The translations under genes and the position numbers were made by a program. A DNA stretch of 64,000 bases from Ensifer sp. LC11 (GTDB taxonomy: Bacteria; Pseudomonadota; Alphaproteobacteria; Rhizobiales; Rhizobiaceae): positions 124,001-188,000 of the forward strand of contig NZ_MBSO01000012.1 in the NCBI RefSeq assembly GCF_001695835.1. The letters run 5' to 3'. This document shows positions 39,326-48,236 of this stretch, piece after piece. Position 1 is the first letter of the stretch; each line of letters begins with the position of its first letter. Below the pieces are notes generated by a model. That model worked only from the letters and a program-made list of their open reading frames with translations. It had not been told where the DNA came from and did not search any database.

Positions 39326-39778
39326 CTAGCCGGCGGCGGCGCGGTCGAGTTCGGCGACATCGATCTTGATCATGCCCATCATCGCCTGCTGGGCGCGGCC
39401 GGCGCGGGCCGGATCGGGATCGCTCAGATGGCGCATCAACGCCTCCGGGATGATCTGCCAGGCAAGCCCGAACTTGTCCTTCAGCCAGCCGCAGTGCTGG
39501 GGTGTGCCGCCCTCAAGCAGTTTGTTCCAGTAGTAGTCGACCTCCGCCTGGTCGGCGCAGCGCACGAAAAACGACACCGCTTCGCTGAACTTGAAATGCG
39601 GGCCGCCGTTGAGACCCATGAAGTGTTGCCCTTCGAGCTCGAAGGAGGCGGTGAAGGCCTTGCCGTCGGGGCCCTTCTTGACGTCGCTGATGCGCGCGTT
39701 GCGGAAGATGGAGGTATAAAAGCCGATGGCATCCTCCAGTTGATCGTCGAACCAGAGAAAGGGCGTGATCTTCTGCAT
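39326..39778 (-). CDS. VOC-family protein (PhnB-like)
   Basis: A 150-residue vicinal-oxygen-chelate protein. Signatures: TPFLWFDDQLEDAIGFYTSI, FELEGQHFMGLNGGPHFKFS, and the W-x-IP end KFGLAWQIIPEALMRHLSDP, all typical of the PhnB/3-demethylubiquinone methyltransferase-like VOC proteins whose substrates are unknown. Convergent with the transglycosylase gene and divergent from the DUF1428 gene. There is no signal peptide. Confidence 0.9.
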   Translation of the reverse strand: MQKITPFLWFDDQLEDAIGFYTSIFRNARISDVKKGPDGKAFTASFELEGQHFMGLNGGPHFKFSEAVSFFVRCADQAEVDYYWNKLLEGGTPQHCGWLKDKFGLAWQIIPEALMRHLSDPDPARAGRAQQAMMGMIKIDVAELDRAAAG

Positions 39779-39938
39779 GTGCGTGTCTCCCGTGTTGGTT
39801 TGTACCGACCGAGGACGAACGGCGGTCATCTGTCCCGACAGGCGCATGCCGAAGCCTCAGATATTTTTTGGCCTGGTGTCGGAACCTTTCCATTCGAAGC
39901 GTCCTTTGCAGGTCGAAAGAACCGAGGAGGAATGTGTA

Positions 39939-40292
39939 ATGACCTATGTCGATGGTTTTCTCGTTGCCGTGCCGAAGGCAAACATCGGGGCCTACAAGGC
40001 GATGGCCAAGGCGGCTGGCGATGTCTGGATGGAATATGGAGCGCTTTCCTACAATGAATGCCTGGGCGACGACGTGCCCTATGGCGAGGTGACGTCCTTT
40101 CCCCGGGCGGTGCAGGCGAAAGACGACGAGACCGTGGTCTTTTCCTGGATCGCCTATAAATCCCGCGCTGACCGCGATGCGATCGTCGCCAAGGTGATGG
40201 CCGACCCGCGGTTGCAGGGCGACGCCTGGAAGGACGTCTTTGACGGCAAACGCTTGATCTATGGCGGCTTTCAGACGTTCCTGGCGCTGTAG
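39939..40292 (+). CDS. DUF1428-family protein
   Basis: A 117-residue protein starting TYVDGFLVAVPKANIGAYKA and containing WMEYGALSYNECLGDDVPYG and VTSFPRAVQAKDDETVVFSW, all diagnostic of DUF1428, a ferredoxin-like (dimeric alpha-beta barrel) family with no settled function. GAGGAGG lies 6-12 bases upstream of the ATG. It stands alone between a VOC gene and a YjbQ gene. Confidence 0.92.
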   Translation: MTYVDGFLVAVPKANIGAYKAMAKAAGDVWMEYGALSYNECLGDDVPYGEVTSFPRAVQAKDDETVVFSWIAYKSRADRDAIVAKVMADPRLQGDAWKDVFDGKRLIYGGFQTFLAL

Positions 40293-40423
40293 GCGCCGGG
40301 GCTCAAGGGATGCAGCGGCTTGGATCGGCAGCGATCAGGGGATAAAAGCGTTGAATAGGCAACACGTCGCATCCGAGGGCCGTATCGCCTCGGGTGCGAC
40401 GGGCGCACCCGGAGATCGAGCCA

Positions 40424-40846
40424 ATGCCGCAAACGACCATCACCATCGACACCCGCGGTCAGGGGCTCTACGAATTCACCGACGCGGCGTCTGTCTTCGT
40501 GCGCGCCAACGCGGACGGCGAGGGGCTGCTGACCGTTTTCGTGCGGCATACCTCCTGTTCGCTGCTCATTCAGGAAAACGCCGACCCGGATGTGAAGCGC
40601 GACCTCGACGGCTTTTTCCGCCGGCTCGTGCCGCCGTCCTCCGATCCGTCGATGCGCTGGATCGTTCACACGCAGGAAGGACCCGATGATATGCCGGCAC
40701 ACATCAAGGCGGCGCTGACGCCGGTCTCGCTCGGCATTCCTGTCAGCCGCGGCCGCCTGCTGCTTGGCACCTGGCAGGGGCTCTACCTCTTCGAACATCG
40801 CGACCGGCCGCATCGCCGCGACATCGTCCTGCATCTTGGCGCCTGA
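40424..40846 (+). CDS. YjbQ/UPF0047-family protein
   Basis: A 140-residue trimeric-type protein of the UPF0047 family: GLYEFTDAASVFVRANADGE, VFVRHTSCSLLIQENADPDV and the end SRGRLLLGTWQGLYLFEHRD. The conserved His/Cys/Glu and metal-binding residues are present. Members such as YjbQ of E. coli were shown to have weak thiamine-phosphate synthase activity, but the real role is unclear. The ATG at 40424 starts the conserved region. Confidence 0.93.
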   Translation: MPQTTITIDTRGQGLYEFTDAASVFVRANADGEGLLTVFVRHTSCSLLIQENADPDVKRDLDGFFRRLVPPSSDPSMRWIVHTQEGPDDMPAHIKAALTPVSLGIPVSRGRLLLGTWQGLYLFEHRDRPHRRDIVLHLGA

Positions 40847-41008
40847 TCCGGTGCGAATTGCGCCTGCGTGGTCCGATCGATGCGGAAAGGGCAATTGACC
40901 CTCACGATCCGCGTTCTAGATAAATGCCGAGACCAGGGGCTGAGCCCGCGCAGCAGTGCGGCTCGGCCGGTGCCGGTGCCGACTTGGCACCGGAGAGGAG
41001 GAGGGGGT

Positions 41009-41413
41009 ATGACGGATGCACAGACCATTGCCAGTCGCTTCATCGAAGCGCTGAACCAGCGTGATTTCGAAGCCTTGGCGCGACTCGTCCACGAGGATGT
41101 CGAGCTTGATTCCCTGACCGGTCAGCGCACCGTCGGCACCGGCCCCTTGCGCGCCTGGCTGATGAACTATCTGCGCCGCTTCGATGAGCAGTTCGGCGAT
41201 GTGGTGCTGATGCGCGACGCCTTCGGCCAGCGGGTGGCAGCCGACCTGACGGCGCGGGGAACCTATCGAGAGACGATGGAGGGATTCCCGGCCGCATCGG
41301 GCCAGAACTATTCCATTCCAAGCGTGCTCATTTTCGAGATCGAAGATGGCGCCATCACCCGGCTCAGCCACTACCGCAACATCCGCGTCTTCGAGCGCGC
41401 GCTTGCCGGTTGA
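41009..41413 (+). CDS. SnoaL-like (NTF2-fold) protein
   Basis: A 134-residue protein with the cystatin/NTF2-like fold of the SnoaL group: ASRFIEALNQRDFEALARLV, HEDVELDSLTGQR, and the end IFEIEDGAITRLSHYRNIRV. Members are isomerases or small-ligand binders; the substrate is unknown here. GAGGAGGGGG runs up to the ATG. It follows the YjbQ gene by about 160 bases in the same direction. Confidence 0.85.
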   Translation: MTDAQTIASRFIEALNQRDFEALARLVHEDVELDSLTGQRTVGTGPLRAWLMNYLRRFDEQFGDVVLMRDAFGQRVAADLTARGTYRETMEGFPAASGQNYSIPSVLIFEIEDGAITRLSHYRNIRVFERALAG

Positions 41414-41524
41414 CCTTGGGCCGGGAGGCTGGCGGTCGGGGATGACAGCTGCGCGCGCCCCGCTTATTGTATGGCTCCGGTTGCAGACCGGGTTCTAGTT
41501 TCGCGTTGACCAGGAGATGACTGC

Positions 41525-41833
41525 ATGAAAGCCATGCTTCGCAATTCGGTGCTGGCGGCTACGCTCGCCGTGACGAGTTTCGTGACCTTGCCGGCGGAGG
41601 CCGCGGGACCGATGCCCGCGCCGGAGACGATAGGCCGATCGGATGTCGATCTCGTGCGCCACCGGGGCTACTGTTCGCCGCGAGACGCGCTGCGCAGGGC
41701 CTGGCGCCTCGGCTTCCATCGCTCCCGTGTCGAGCGTGTTGCGCATAGCCGTATCGTCGTGGTCGGTTGGCGTCGCGGCTACATGAGCCGCGTCGTTTTC
41801 GCCAATGCCTATGGCTGCCCGCGAATCGGCTGA
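41525..41833 (+). CDS. Small secreted protein, paralogue of the gene at 42205
   Basis: A 102-residue exported protein: signal peptide KAMLRNSVLAATLAVTSFVT up to AEA, then a short basic domain with two cysteines (YCSPRDALRRAWRLGFHRSR and VVFANAYGCPRIG). The same domain ends the 134-residue protein encoded 370 bases downstream. The paired cysteines may form a disulfide. The family is common in Rhizobiales as an uncharacterised secreted protein. A terminator follows. Confidence 0.8.
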   Translation: MKAMLRNSVLAATLAVTSFVTLPAEAAGPMPAPETIGRSDVDLVRHRGYCSPRDALRRAWRLGFHRSRVERVAHSRIVVVGWRRGYMSRVVFANAYGCPRIG

Positions 41834-42204
41834 TTTCGGGCTTGGGACCGGCAAATCCGTCGATGTTTTTTCGGGCGCGGCTGGTGACGGCCGCGCCCGA
41901 TCTTTCTTAAACGAAAGGGCCGACAAAAACGATTGCTCGTGAGCGCGCAACGCTTTGTTGGTGGCTCTTAGAAATCTTATAAAACACTGCTAAATCAAAT
42001 CGTTATGGCGCCATTGCCTTTCCTGCGCGAAACCTGCTGCAGCGGCGAATCTCGTAGAAGTGGTGTGCCGGCATCACGCTCCGGCAATCTGAACCTCCCA
42101 TGAACATCGGGTTCCGCTGTCGTTCAGATTGGGGACCCTATTCTCTGATCAATCGCTTGGGACGGTGATTGCCCTTTGAACCCTTCAAGCCTTGGAGAGA
42201 TGTC
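41834..42204. other. Intergenic region with terminator and promoter
   Basis: About 370 bases. The first part holds the terminator at 41871-41908. The rest, up to the ribosome site GGAGAG before 42205, is AT-richer from 41930 to 42010 and probably holds a promoter. No gene seen. Confidence 0.4.
41871..41908 (+). terminator. Rho-independent terminator
   Basis: Stem TCGGGCGCGGC and GCCGCGCCCGA with an 8-base loop, then TCTTTCTT. Confidence 0.85.
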
Positions 42205-42609
42205 ATGAAGAACCGCCTTTTTAACGCCGCTGCCGCCGCCGTCATCGCAATGACCGGCCTGCTTGGCGCGGCCTCCGCCGCGTCGGCCGAATCGATCCAA
42301 TTCGGTTTCGGTTCGGGTGGTGGCATCGATGTTCAGTACCGCGACTATGATGGCGGCTACGGCGATGAACGCGACTGGGGTCGCGGCCGTGATCGCCACT
42401 GGGATCGTGACCGCCACTGGGATCGTGATCGCCGCGGCCGCTGCGCCCCGTGGATGGCCGTCGACAAGGCCCGCGACCGCGGTTTGCGCCGCGCCTATGT
42501 CGCCGACGTCTCGTCGCGCCGCGTCGTGGTCGAAGGTCGTCGACACGGCTACCGCCAGACGATCGTTTTTGCGAACGTCCGCGGCTGCCCGACGATCGGT
42601 CGCTGGTAA
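42205..42609 (+). CDS. Small secreted Arg/Asp-rich protein
   Basis: A 134-residue exported protein: signal peptide KNRLFNAAAAAVIAMTGLLG then AASAASA, a glycine-rich linker, three imperfect repeats rich in Arg/Asp (DRHWDRDRHWDRDRRGR), and the C-terminal domain CAPWMAVDKARDRGLRRAYV to VFANVRGCPTIGRW. That domain is shared with the protein at 41525-41833. The two cysteines probably form a disulfide. GGAGAG precedes the ATG. Function unknown. Confidence 0.8.
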   Translation: MKNRLFNAAAAAVIAMTGLLGAASAASAESIQFGFGSGGGIDVQYRDYDGGYGDERDWGRGRDRHWDRDRHWDRDRRGRCAPWMAVDKARDRGLRRAYVADVSSRRVVVEGRRHGYRQTIVFANVRGCPTIGRW

Positions 42610-42660
42610 GCGTCAGCCAAGCAATCTTCCCGCCTCGTCTCCCCCGGCCGGCGGAAGAAT

Positions 42661-42692
42661 GGCCCCTCATGCTCCGGCATGGGGGGCCTTTT
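42661..42692 (+). terminator. Rho-independent terminator
   Basis: A 12-base-pair stem, arms GGCCCCTCATGC and GCATGGGGGGCC around TCCG, with a T run. It ends the small secreted protein gene upstream. Confidence 0.88.
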
Positions 42693-43169
42693 GTTGTGCG
42701 GCATCGCGGCTGAAACGGCGCCGGCTTTCAAGCGCCAGCGAGCGAAGTGATCGTGGCCCAAGGCGCCAGTCGCGAAACCAGGCTTTCGAACGGTCCTTGC
42801 GTCAGGGCGTGCACCTCTCCTTGCTTCACACGCCTTTCATCCTAAACGTCCTTCTCCGTCATCCGCGGGTCAACCCGAGGACCCCTGCTTTGCGGCTGGA
42901 TGCGCGCCTCAAGGGCGAGGAGAGTGGAGTGAGGATGATGCCGAGTGTTGGGAAAGGAAGGTGACGGGTATGGCCGAGGAGAGTGGAGCGTTGGGGGCGA
43001 TGGTGGCGGAGAGTGCGGGACGCCCGCTCGCAAGCGGAAGCGTCTCAACGTTCGACCGGACTCAAGACCATGCATCGACTTGGGCGGACATGCGCCTGAA
43101 CACATCGCAACCACCCGCAGAAACGAAAAGCCCCCGGCGCCGTCTCCGGAGCCAGGAGCGTTGATTGCC

Positions 43170-43196
43170 GAAAGCCCGCGCTTTGCCGCGGGCTTC
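43170..43196 (-). terminator. Terminator of the SIMPL gene
   Basis: On the minus strand, stem GAAGCCCGCGG-CAAAG-CGCGGGCTTTC lies just after the SIMPL stop. A second GC-rich hairpin followed by TTTTCGTTT lies at about 43126-43155. Confidence 0.7.
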
Positions 43197-43205
43197 CCGA
43201 AAGCC

Positions 43206-43946
43206 TTACTGCTTGATCTCGAACGTCACGTTGACGGTGACATTGTAGCTGTTTTCGCCGGTTGCGACCGGAACGGCGTCGGCTGCATATTCCTTGGCCA
43301 TGCCGGCGCGCATCATCGGCACCGGCTCGGGGCGGAAGCCCTGCTCGGTGATGTTGACGATCTTGCCGATCGAGACGCCGGCAGCTTCGGCCAACACCTT
43401 CGCCTTGTCGACCGCATCGGCAACGGCGGCCTTGCGCGCTTCGGTGATGACGGCTTCCGGCTTGTCGTTGGTGAACTGCACGCCGCCGCCCTGGTTGACG
43501 CCCAATGTCACCGACTTGTCGATGACTTCGCCGAGCTTGGCGAGATCGCGCACGCGAACGCTGACGCCGTTCGTCACCTGGTAGCCGATCAGCTCCGGCG
43601 CACGGTTGCTGCCGTCGGTGTTGGTCGGATAGCTGTATTGCGGGTTCAGCATGAAGCCGCTCGTCTGCAGGTCGCGGTCGGCAATGCCGCCGTCTTTCAG
43701 CGCCTTCAGCACTTCGGCCATGGTCTTGTTGTTGGCGTCGAGCGCTTCGCGGGCGGTCTTGGCGTCCTTGACGACGCTCAGCTGCAGAACCGCCATGTCG
43801 GGCGCGACCGTCGCGCGGCCTTCGCCGGCAACGACGATGGTTGCCTTGTCCTTGTCCGTCTCCTGCGCCTGAGCGGCGGCAACGCCGGCAAAAGCGGCGG
43901 CGAAGGCGGCGATCGAAAGCGTGCGGGCAGTGCGTGTGGAAATCAT
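43206..43946 (-). CDS. SIMPL-domain (DUF541) exported protein
   Basis: A 246-residue periplasmic or outer-membrane-linked protein of the SIMPL/DUF541 family (related to Brucella BP26/Omp28). Signal peptide: RTARTLSIAAFAAAFAGVAA then AQAQ. Family motifs follow: IVVAGEGRATVAPDMAVLQL, the GYQVTNGVSVRVRDLAKLGE stretch, DAVDKAKVLAEAAGVSIGKI, and the C-terminal beta strand YNVTVNVTFEIKQ. GGAGAGAC lies upstream of the chosen ATG. In Brucella the homologue forms a channel-like assembly and is immunogenic. Confidence 0.92.
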   Translation of the reverse strand: MISTRTARTLSIAAFAAAFAGVAAAQAQETDKDKATIVVAGEGRATVAPDMAVLQLSVVKDAKTAREALDANNKTMAEVLKALKDGGIADRDLQTSGFMLNPQYSYPTNTDGSNRAPELIGYQVTNGVSVRVRDLAKLGEVIDKSVTLGVNQGGGVQFTNDKPEAVITEARKAAVADAVDKAKVLAEAAGVSIGKIVNITEQGFRPEPVPMMRAGMAKEYAADAVPVATGENSYNVTVNVTFEIKQ

Positions 43947-44203
43947 GGTCAATGTCTCTCCGGTTGTTCCGTCCCTGCGTCTTCTTGGCGACCGATTGTG
44001 TGAGCATTGCGGCAATGGCTTGTCGGCAAAAAGGTTTTCGGCTAGAGCCAACACACGACGCGAACTACCATTGGTTCGCGCTGCTGGATCACTACGGTGC
44101 CACGCCTCGTTTCGAAGCGCAAAGGCCACTGTGGAACTTAAAGTTGCTGCCGTTTTCTATCCTTGGATCGTTACGATTTCAGGACATGAGGCAGATCCAG
44201 AGT

Positions 44204-44279
44204 GGGCCTGTAGCTCAATGGTTAGAGCCGGCGGCTCATAACCGCTTGGTTGGGGGTTCGAGTCCCTCCGGGCCCACCA
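44204..44279 (+). tRNA. tRNA with CAU anticodon, probable tRNA-Ile2
   Basis: A full 76-base cloverleaf with encoded CCA. Acceptor GGGCCTG pairs with CGGGCCC, the anticodon loop CTCATAA gives anticodon CAU, and the T loop is TTCGAGT. The C4-G69 and C5-G68 pairs and the overall match to E. coli ileX favour the isoleucine tRNA whose C34 is modified to lysidine by TilS, although elongator tRNA-Met shares the anticodon. The 3' end faces a block of lower-GC, unrecognised genes, the usual setting for island integration. Confidence 0.9.
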
Positions 44280-44443
44280 ATCCGTCCGCGGATCGTTGAT
44301 TTCCTTAGATTTTTTAGCTGTTGTTGTCCCACTTTTTCCGCGTGGAATTTGGTCGACCTTTCTTACCCCAAGGGAAAGGGCTTGATATCCGCCTGTGCAG
44401 GTGGCCGAGGGGCTTTGACGTGTACGAAGACTGCTTCGCGCCG

Positions 44444-44875
44444 TTATCGGCGCAATCTCGCCAGCCCAGGCGGCAAGGGAGCGCCGATGGCGATACCGCC
44501 ATCCTCCGAAACCGCAATGCCAACCCCGAAGCCGGAAATCATGCTTGACGAAATTCTGTTTGTTCCCACCACAACAGACGAGTTCTCAATTTGGATTGGT
44601 GGTAGCCGGTTGTCTGGTGAGGTCAAACTCTTACTCTGCGGCCAAAAAATATAGGAGATATGGCCGTCGTCGGCTAGGATCTTAAACCCTGAGCCGCTGG
44701 GTATGAACTTGATATTGGGCGCTGGTTTATCACCCAAGATCTCAAGCTCGGGTTTCGCTCCAGCTATGTTAATTACTGAGATTCTCCGCTTTCCATCTTC
44801 TAGGATCGCTCGCGTGCCCCAGAGAATTGGAATTTCAACGTCCGAGAACGTCACGCTGCCCAAGCTAAGGTTCAC
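44444..44875 (-). CDS. Hypothetical protein overlapping a PIN-domain gene
   Basis: A 143-residue protein with no recognised family. The first 90 residues alternate hydrophobic and polar residues (IPILWGTRAILEDGKRRISV, ELEILGDKPAPNIKFIPSG), suggesting a beta-sheet fold, and the C-terminus is glycine-rich (SGFGVGIAVSEDGGIAIGAP). Its ATG overlaps the stop of the PIN-domain gene (ATGA), so it is translationally coupled to it. Base composition is less GC-rich than in core genes. Could be a regulator or antidote of the PIN protein; that is speculation. Confidence 0.62.
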   Translation of the reverse strand: MNLSLGSVTFSDVEIPILWGTRAILEDGKRRISVINIAGAKPELEILGDKPAPNIKFIPSGSGFKILADDGHISYIFWPQSKSLTSPDNRLPPIQIENSSVVVGTNRISSSMISGFGVGIAVSEDGGIAIGAPLPPGLARLRR

Positions 44876-45819
44876 CCTCTATCTCCCATCATGTCTTGCA
44901 GAGCTTCGAGGCGGTCTTGGTAGTCATCTTGATCGCCGGCTCCAACTTCATAAACTCGGTCGAAGGCTGCGCCGTTCGCCAGTTGTCGCAGGTGCAGTTC
45001 AAAGATTCTTAGTGGATCACCAACATAGGTGATCTTCGCCTCGCACCGCAGTTCGTTGCCATCTCCTGAACTGAATGTCACCACCGCGGTTGCGCTCGTC
45101 AAGCCGTCGGCGCTTATCGAGAAGATCGGATCGCGGGCCATCAGCAACGTTGCCCCTTGCTGCATTGGCAATTCGGATGCGACGATGTCGGGCCATTTCG
45201 TCGATAGTAGGGACCGGATAATAACACTCGCGTCAGACTCTAGATCGAGCATCTCTAGCGCTCGATCAAAGTCCCCTGTTCTCCGCAATCCGTGGGCGTC
45301 TGCCTCGATGTCACCCCGATGATGAGTATGGACTTCGTCTCGGCTCAATAAGATGGCGCCGCCGTTCGCGGCCGCAACTCTAAGTGCTGCTTGCCAGATG
45401 ACGAGGTCCCGCATTTCGTCCGCTTTGCCATCGGGCGGATGCGGTGGGGACTTTAGGCAAGCCTTGTTCAATGCGCCCTGGTAGTCTTCGATGGTTGCCG
45501 GACAAAGCGAGAACTCCAAATCCTGAATTCGGCCCAACAACTCAAGCAACGGGACTCGAGTGATTAATTCTGCGGCATCGAATTCTTGAACCTCAACGCC
45601 AACTTGACGAAGGATTTCAGCGGCCTTTTCGAGTTCGTTTGCGCGATTTGTATATGCCTTCTGCTGAGCAGCATCGAACTCGATCTGGGTTGTTTCTGGA
45701 ACAATGATTTGGTGATGAGAGGCGGCGCATCGTCGCAGGAAAGCGACGACATGTTCCGGAAGCCCAGTCCTTCGCAATTCCTTGGAAAATATTACGTCAG
45801 AATTTATAACTACGTGCAA
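44872..45819 (-). CDS. PIN-domain protein (DUF4935-like)
   Basis: A 315-residue protein. The N-terminal 190 residues fit a PIN-type nuclease: VVINSDVIFS (Asp8), PETTQIEFD (Glu-rich second motif), DGKADEMRDLVIWQAALRVA, and AILLSRDEVHTHH. These acidic residues would bind metal at the active site. The C-terminal 120 residues (RCEAKITYVGDPLRIFELHL) resemble no family I know. It is larger than VapC toxins and has no VapB-like gene upstream; the downstream 143-residue gene overlaps it. It lies in a lower-GC block beside a tRNA. Confidence 0.75.
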   Translation of the reverse strand: MHVVINSDVIFSKELRRTGLPEHVVAFLRRCAASHHQIIVPETTQIEFDAAQQKAYTNRANELEKAAEILRQVGVEVQEFDAAELITRVPLLELLGRIQDLEFSLCPATIEDYQGALNKACLKSPPHPPDGKADEMRDLVIWQAALRVAAANGGAILLSRDEVHTHHRGDIEADAHGLRRTGDFDRALEMLDLESDASVIIRSLLSTKWPDIVASELPMQQGATLLMARDPIFSISADGLTSATAVVTFSSGDGNELRCEAKITYVGDPLRIFELHLRQLANGAAFDRVYEVGAGDQDDYQDRLEALQDMMGDRG

Positions 45820-46418
45820 GGCTTCTACCTTGGGCTGCTTGTCCTGATGCGAATGTATTGAGCAACGCGGTAGTGTGCAACACTACCCGAACTGATTTAT
45901 GTGGGACGGGACGCGTAAGGAACATAACGACTTCAAAGCCTGATTCTATGCCCTACGTTTCACAAGCCATTGACATTGCTGGCTTTTCAGAATTCCTCCA
46001 AGCCCACCATACTGTCTCAGGAGCCCATCGCCCTATCTACAGAGTTACGCGCCACCGGAGGTCCGAACCGAGCAAGCGCGTGAGAATCTCATCCGCATTT
46101 GGTCGTCGTTGACGGCGTTTCGCGAGCGTCGCCGCAACCACCCCAGTGGTTACTGACGCACGAGAACTGCATGGGCGCGGAACGCGATCCGGGATGATGA
46201 TCGCCCTATGGGGTGCCTTAAACGTCTGGGTATCCAGTTTGTTCGCAAGACATTAAGTGGATCTTTGGGGGCCGTCGCCTGGTGCACTCGAACGACAGCT
46301 TCCCGCGCTTCGCCCTTGGGTTTTCATAAAATGAGGGAGAGGTGGGTGAACTCGAGGATTCGAACCTCTGTTGCGCCGGTTGGCGTAGCTTTCACTAGCA
46401 GATCACCCGCATTGCACG
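45820..46418. other. AT-richer intergenic region with a tRNA-like remnant
   Basis: About 600 bases of lower-GC sequence. Apart from the tRNA-like stretch at 46343-46411, no gene is supported; the open frames lack ribosome sites and similarity. Probably island DNA left after rearrangements. Confidence 0.4.
46343..46411 (-). other. tRNA-like sequence, probably a remnant
   Basis: On the minus strand a T arm AGAGGTTCGAATCCTCG is followed by GTTCACCC and ACC, and GGGTGATC about 55 bases upstream can pair with GTTCACCC. The total length is about 68 bases, and no regular anticodon arm can be drawn, so this is not a normal tRNA. A degenerate tRNA or an old attachment-site scar fits best. Confidence 0.35.
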
Positions 46419-48236
46419 TTACGCGCTTCTAATCTCTATGTCACTATACTTTCCGTCGCGGCCGACCCAACGCCACACTACACGGTTTGCCGGAGTGCGC
46501 CGATCCCTATTCCATTTGGAGTCGATAGCCCGCCAACGTTCAGCGCGCTCCAACAGCCGCTGTTTCCTGATAGTTATGGTATCGTCATCTTTTCTCTCGC
46601 GACTCTTTACGTAAGTCTCGACTTTGTTTGCCAAGTCTAACAATCTCTCGTTCTCACCGCGCCTCGCATATATGGTCGCCAGAAGATCGATAAGTCGTGT
46701 TGACGGCCAATCATGGCTAAACGGCCTGCCTTCCACGATTTCGCGTGTAATTGCTGCATCGAGTATTTCCGTGGCTTTGTCTTTCGAGCCACCGCGTTTC
46801 AATCTCAACTCCGATATTGCCGCCTGCTCAAAGGCATATGCAGCATCGCGAGGCGCTATTAGGTTGACTATCTGCGTATAGGTGTTGCTCGTAGCAACGA
46901 TATCAACCTTCTGCGACTGGTCGGTACGCCACCCAACTGTTCTAAGTTCTCTCGGCAGTATTGCTCTCGACGTTCGATCTACGTAGATCATCTGTACGCG
47001 AGATTTCCCTGTAGTATCTCTAATTGTTGATTCGTAGAAACCTTGCGTATAGGGACGTCCAAAAGGACTGAAGATTCTCGTCGCGGCGCTCTTTCGTGAA
47101 GCAGTGCGCGGCATTTTTAAGAATCTCAGCAGATTTTCCGATGTTGGAGTTTTCCATGTTGAAAAGCGGCTTTCGTCAATGTTCCAGCCAATTGCGCGAC
47201 CAAGAGCAAATGTGGTTGCGCTCCAAACCGCAACAAAGCCACTCATAAGGATAAGATCACGGCGCGCTTCAGATGCTGGCTCGGCATTCTTCACGTGTAT
47301 GGGAGGTGCCAGCCAGCGAATGCAACAAAGAATGGCAATTAGCAGGAGGCCAACCATCAACATGTTTACCGACCACCGAGTGAACAAATCCTCCACGCCA
47401 GTCAATTGGCCGACTAGGTAGGGCTCGTCGGTAAACATAAATCCGATGTAGACGACCCGGATCGCCACCACAAGGAAACCGGTGACGACGGCGAAGGATA
47501 TTGCCAAGCTTTGCCGATACCCACTTTCGTCCCAGCCGAGCGCTTCCTTCAATTCATCCTTTATATCAGTTGCGCTTGACGGAATGGGCGCGAGCCAGAA
47601 CGGCGCCTCCCCAGCCACGTCTGATAGCTGGCCCTTAAAGGACCCGTGCGTGCAAGGATCGGCTTTTTCGGATGGGAGGTACCGCCGGATGCTCTTATAT
47701 AGCATCTTCGCTAGATCCTCTCTCCTCAAAACAATGTATCCAAGGAGCCAAACTAGTATTGACATCCAGAGAAGCACCACCAACTTCCGGGGAATGGAGA
47801 ACACCGAACCGAAGGCGCCGAAATTAACGTTCTGTCTTAATGCCTTAATATCTTCTGTTGCTTTATCTTGGACAACGCTTTTTCGCTCATCATTCTTTTG
47901 AAATTCTTGGGCTCTAGTATCTGAGCTCTCACCGAACGCCGTGCCAGCTTCTGTACCATCACTTATTGAAGTTGACCCGCTCTTGGGCTGTAGGGGTATC
48001 GCACCCCTGTCAGTCAGTGCCTGTCGGAACTCGTCGACGCGGCCACCGACCGTTTCCTCGGCGGACTGAATCGCGTCAGCCAGCTCGCTGTGGCCGGGTT
48101 CTACGATAGACAGCCACGCAACAGCTAAGGAGAGTGAAAGAGACCAGATTAACGCATTGGCTTTTGAAGCTCGGGACCTGTAAAGGGCCAGATAATCCAC
48201 CTGAGGAACAGGTCGATCGGGCTCATTGAGCGACAT
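46419..48236 (-). CDS. Large orphan membrane protein
   Basis: A 605-residue protein of unknown family. Predicted membrane segments: about 27-46 (ALIWSLSLSLAVAWLSIV), 150-172 (LVVLLWMSILVWLLGYIVL), 248-272 (LAISFAVVTGFLVVAIRVVY), 292-312 (MLMVGLLLIAILCCIRWL) and 330-350 (LILMSGFVAVWSATTFALG). The C-terminal 250 residues are soluble and helix-rich with a TPR-like look (DLLATIYARRGENERLLDLA). The line 46681-46740 is only half G+C by count, below the chromosome style here. Not an ABC, RND or secretion protein that I can name. Confidence 0.65.
   Translation of the reverse strand: MSLNEPDRPVPQVDYLALYRSRASKANALIWSLSLSLAVAWLSIVEPGHSELADAIQSAEETVGGRVDEFRQALTDRGAIPLQPKSGSTSISDGTEAGTAFGESSDTRAQEFQKNDERKSVVQDKATEDIKALRQNVNFGAFGSVFSIPRKLVVLLWMSILVWLLGYIVLRREDLAKMLYKSIRRYLPSEKADPCTHGSFKGQLSDVAGEAPFWLAPIPSSATDIKDELKEALGWDESGYRQSLAISFAVVTGFLVVAIRVVYIGFMFTDEPYLVGQLTGVEDLFTRWSVNMLMVGLLLIAILCCIRWLAPPIHVKNAEPASEARRDLILMSGFVAVWSATTFALGRAIGWNIDESRFSTWKTPTSENLLRFLKMPRTASRKSAATRIFSPFGRPYTQGFYESTIRDTTGKSRVQMIYVDRTSRAILPRELRTVGWRTDQSQKVDIVATSNTYTQIVNLIAPRDAAYAFEQAAISELRLKRGGSKDKATEILDAAITREIVEGRPFSHDWPSTRLIDLLATIYARRGENERLLDLANKVETYVKSRERKDDDTITIRKQRLLERAERWRAIDSKWNRDRRTPANRVVWRWVGRDGKYSDIEIRSA

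Larger units (their letters stand above)
42610..43205. other. Intergenic region with terminators and repeat-like sequence
   Basis: About 600 bases. It begins with the terminator at 42661-42692 and ends with the terminator(s) of the convergent SIMPL gene. The middle (42835-42990) has a short palindrome (CGGGTCAACCCG) and near-repeats GGCGAGGAGAGTGGAGTGAG and GGCCGAGGAGAGTGGAGCG, a style often seen in decayed rhizobial intergenic elements. No gene seen. Confidence 0.45.

Noticed and set aside
44250-44654. Plus-strand frame running out of the tRNA
   Set aside because: It starts inside the tRNA gene and is antisense to the PIN partner gene.
46343-46411. A functional tRNA
   Set aside because: Too short, and the anticodon arm cannot be formed; kept only as a remnant.
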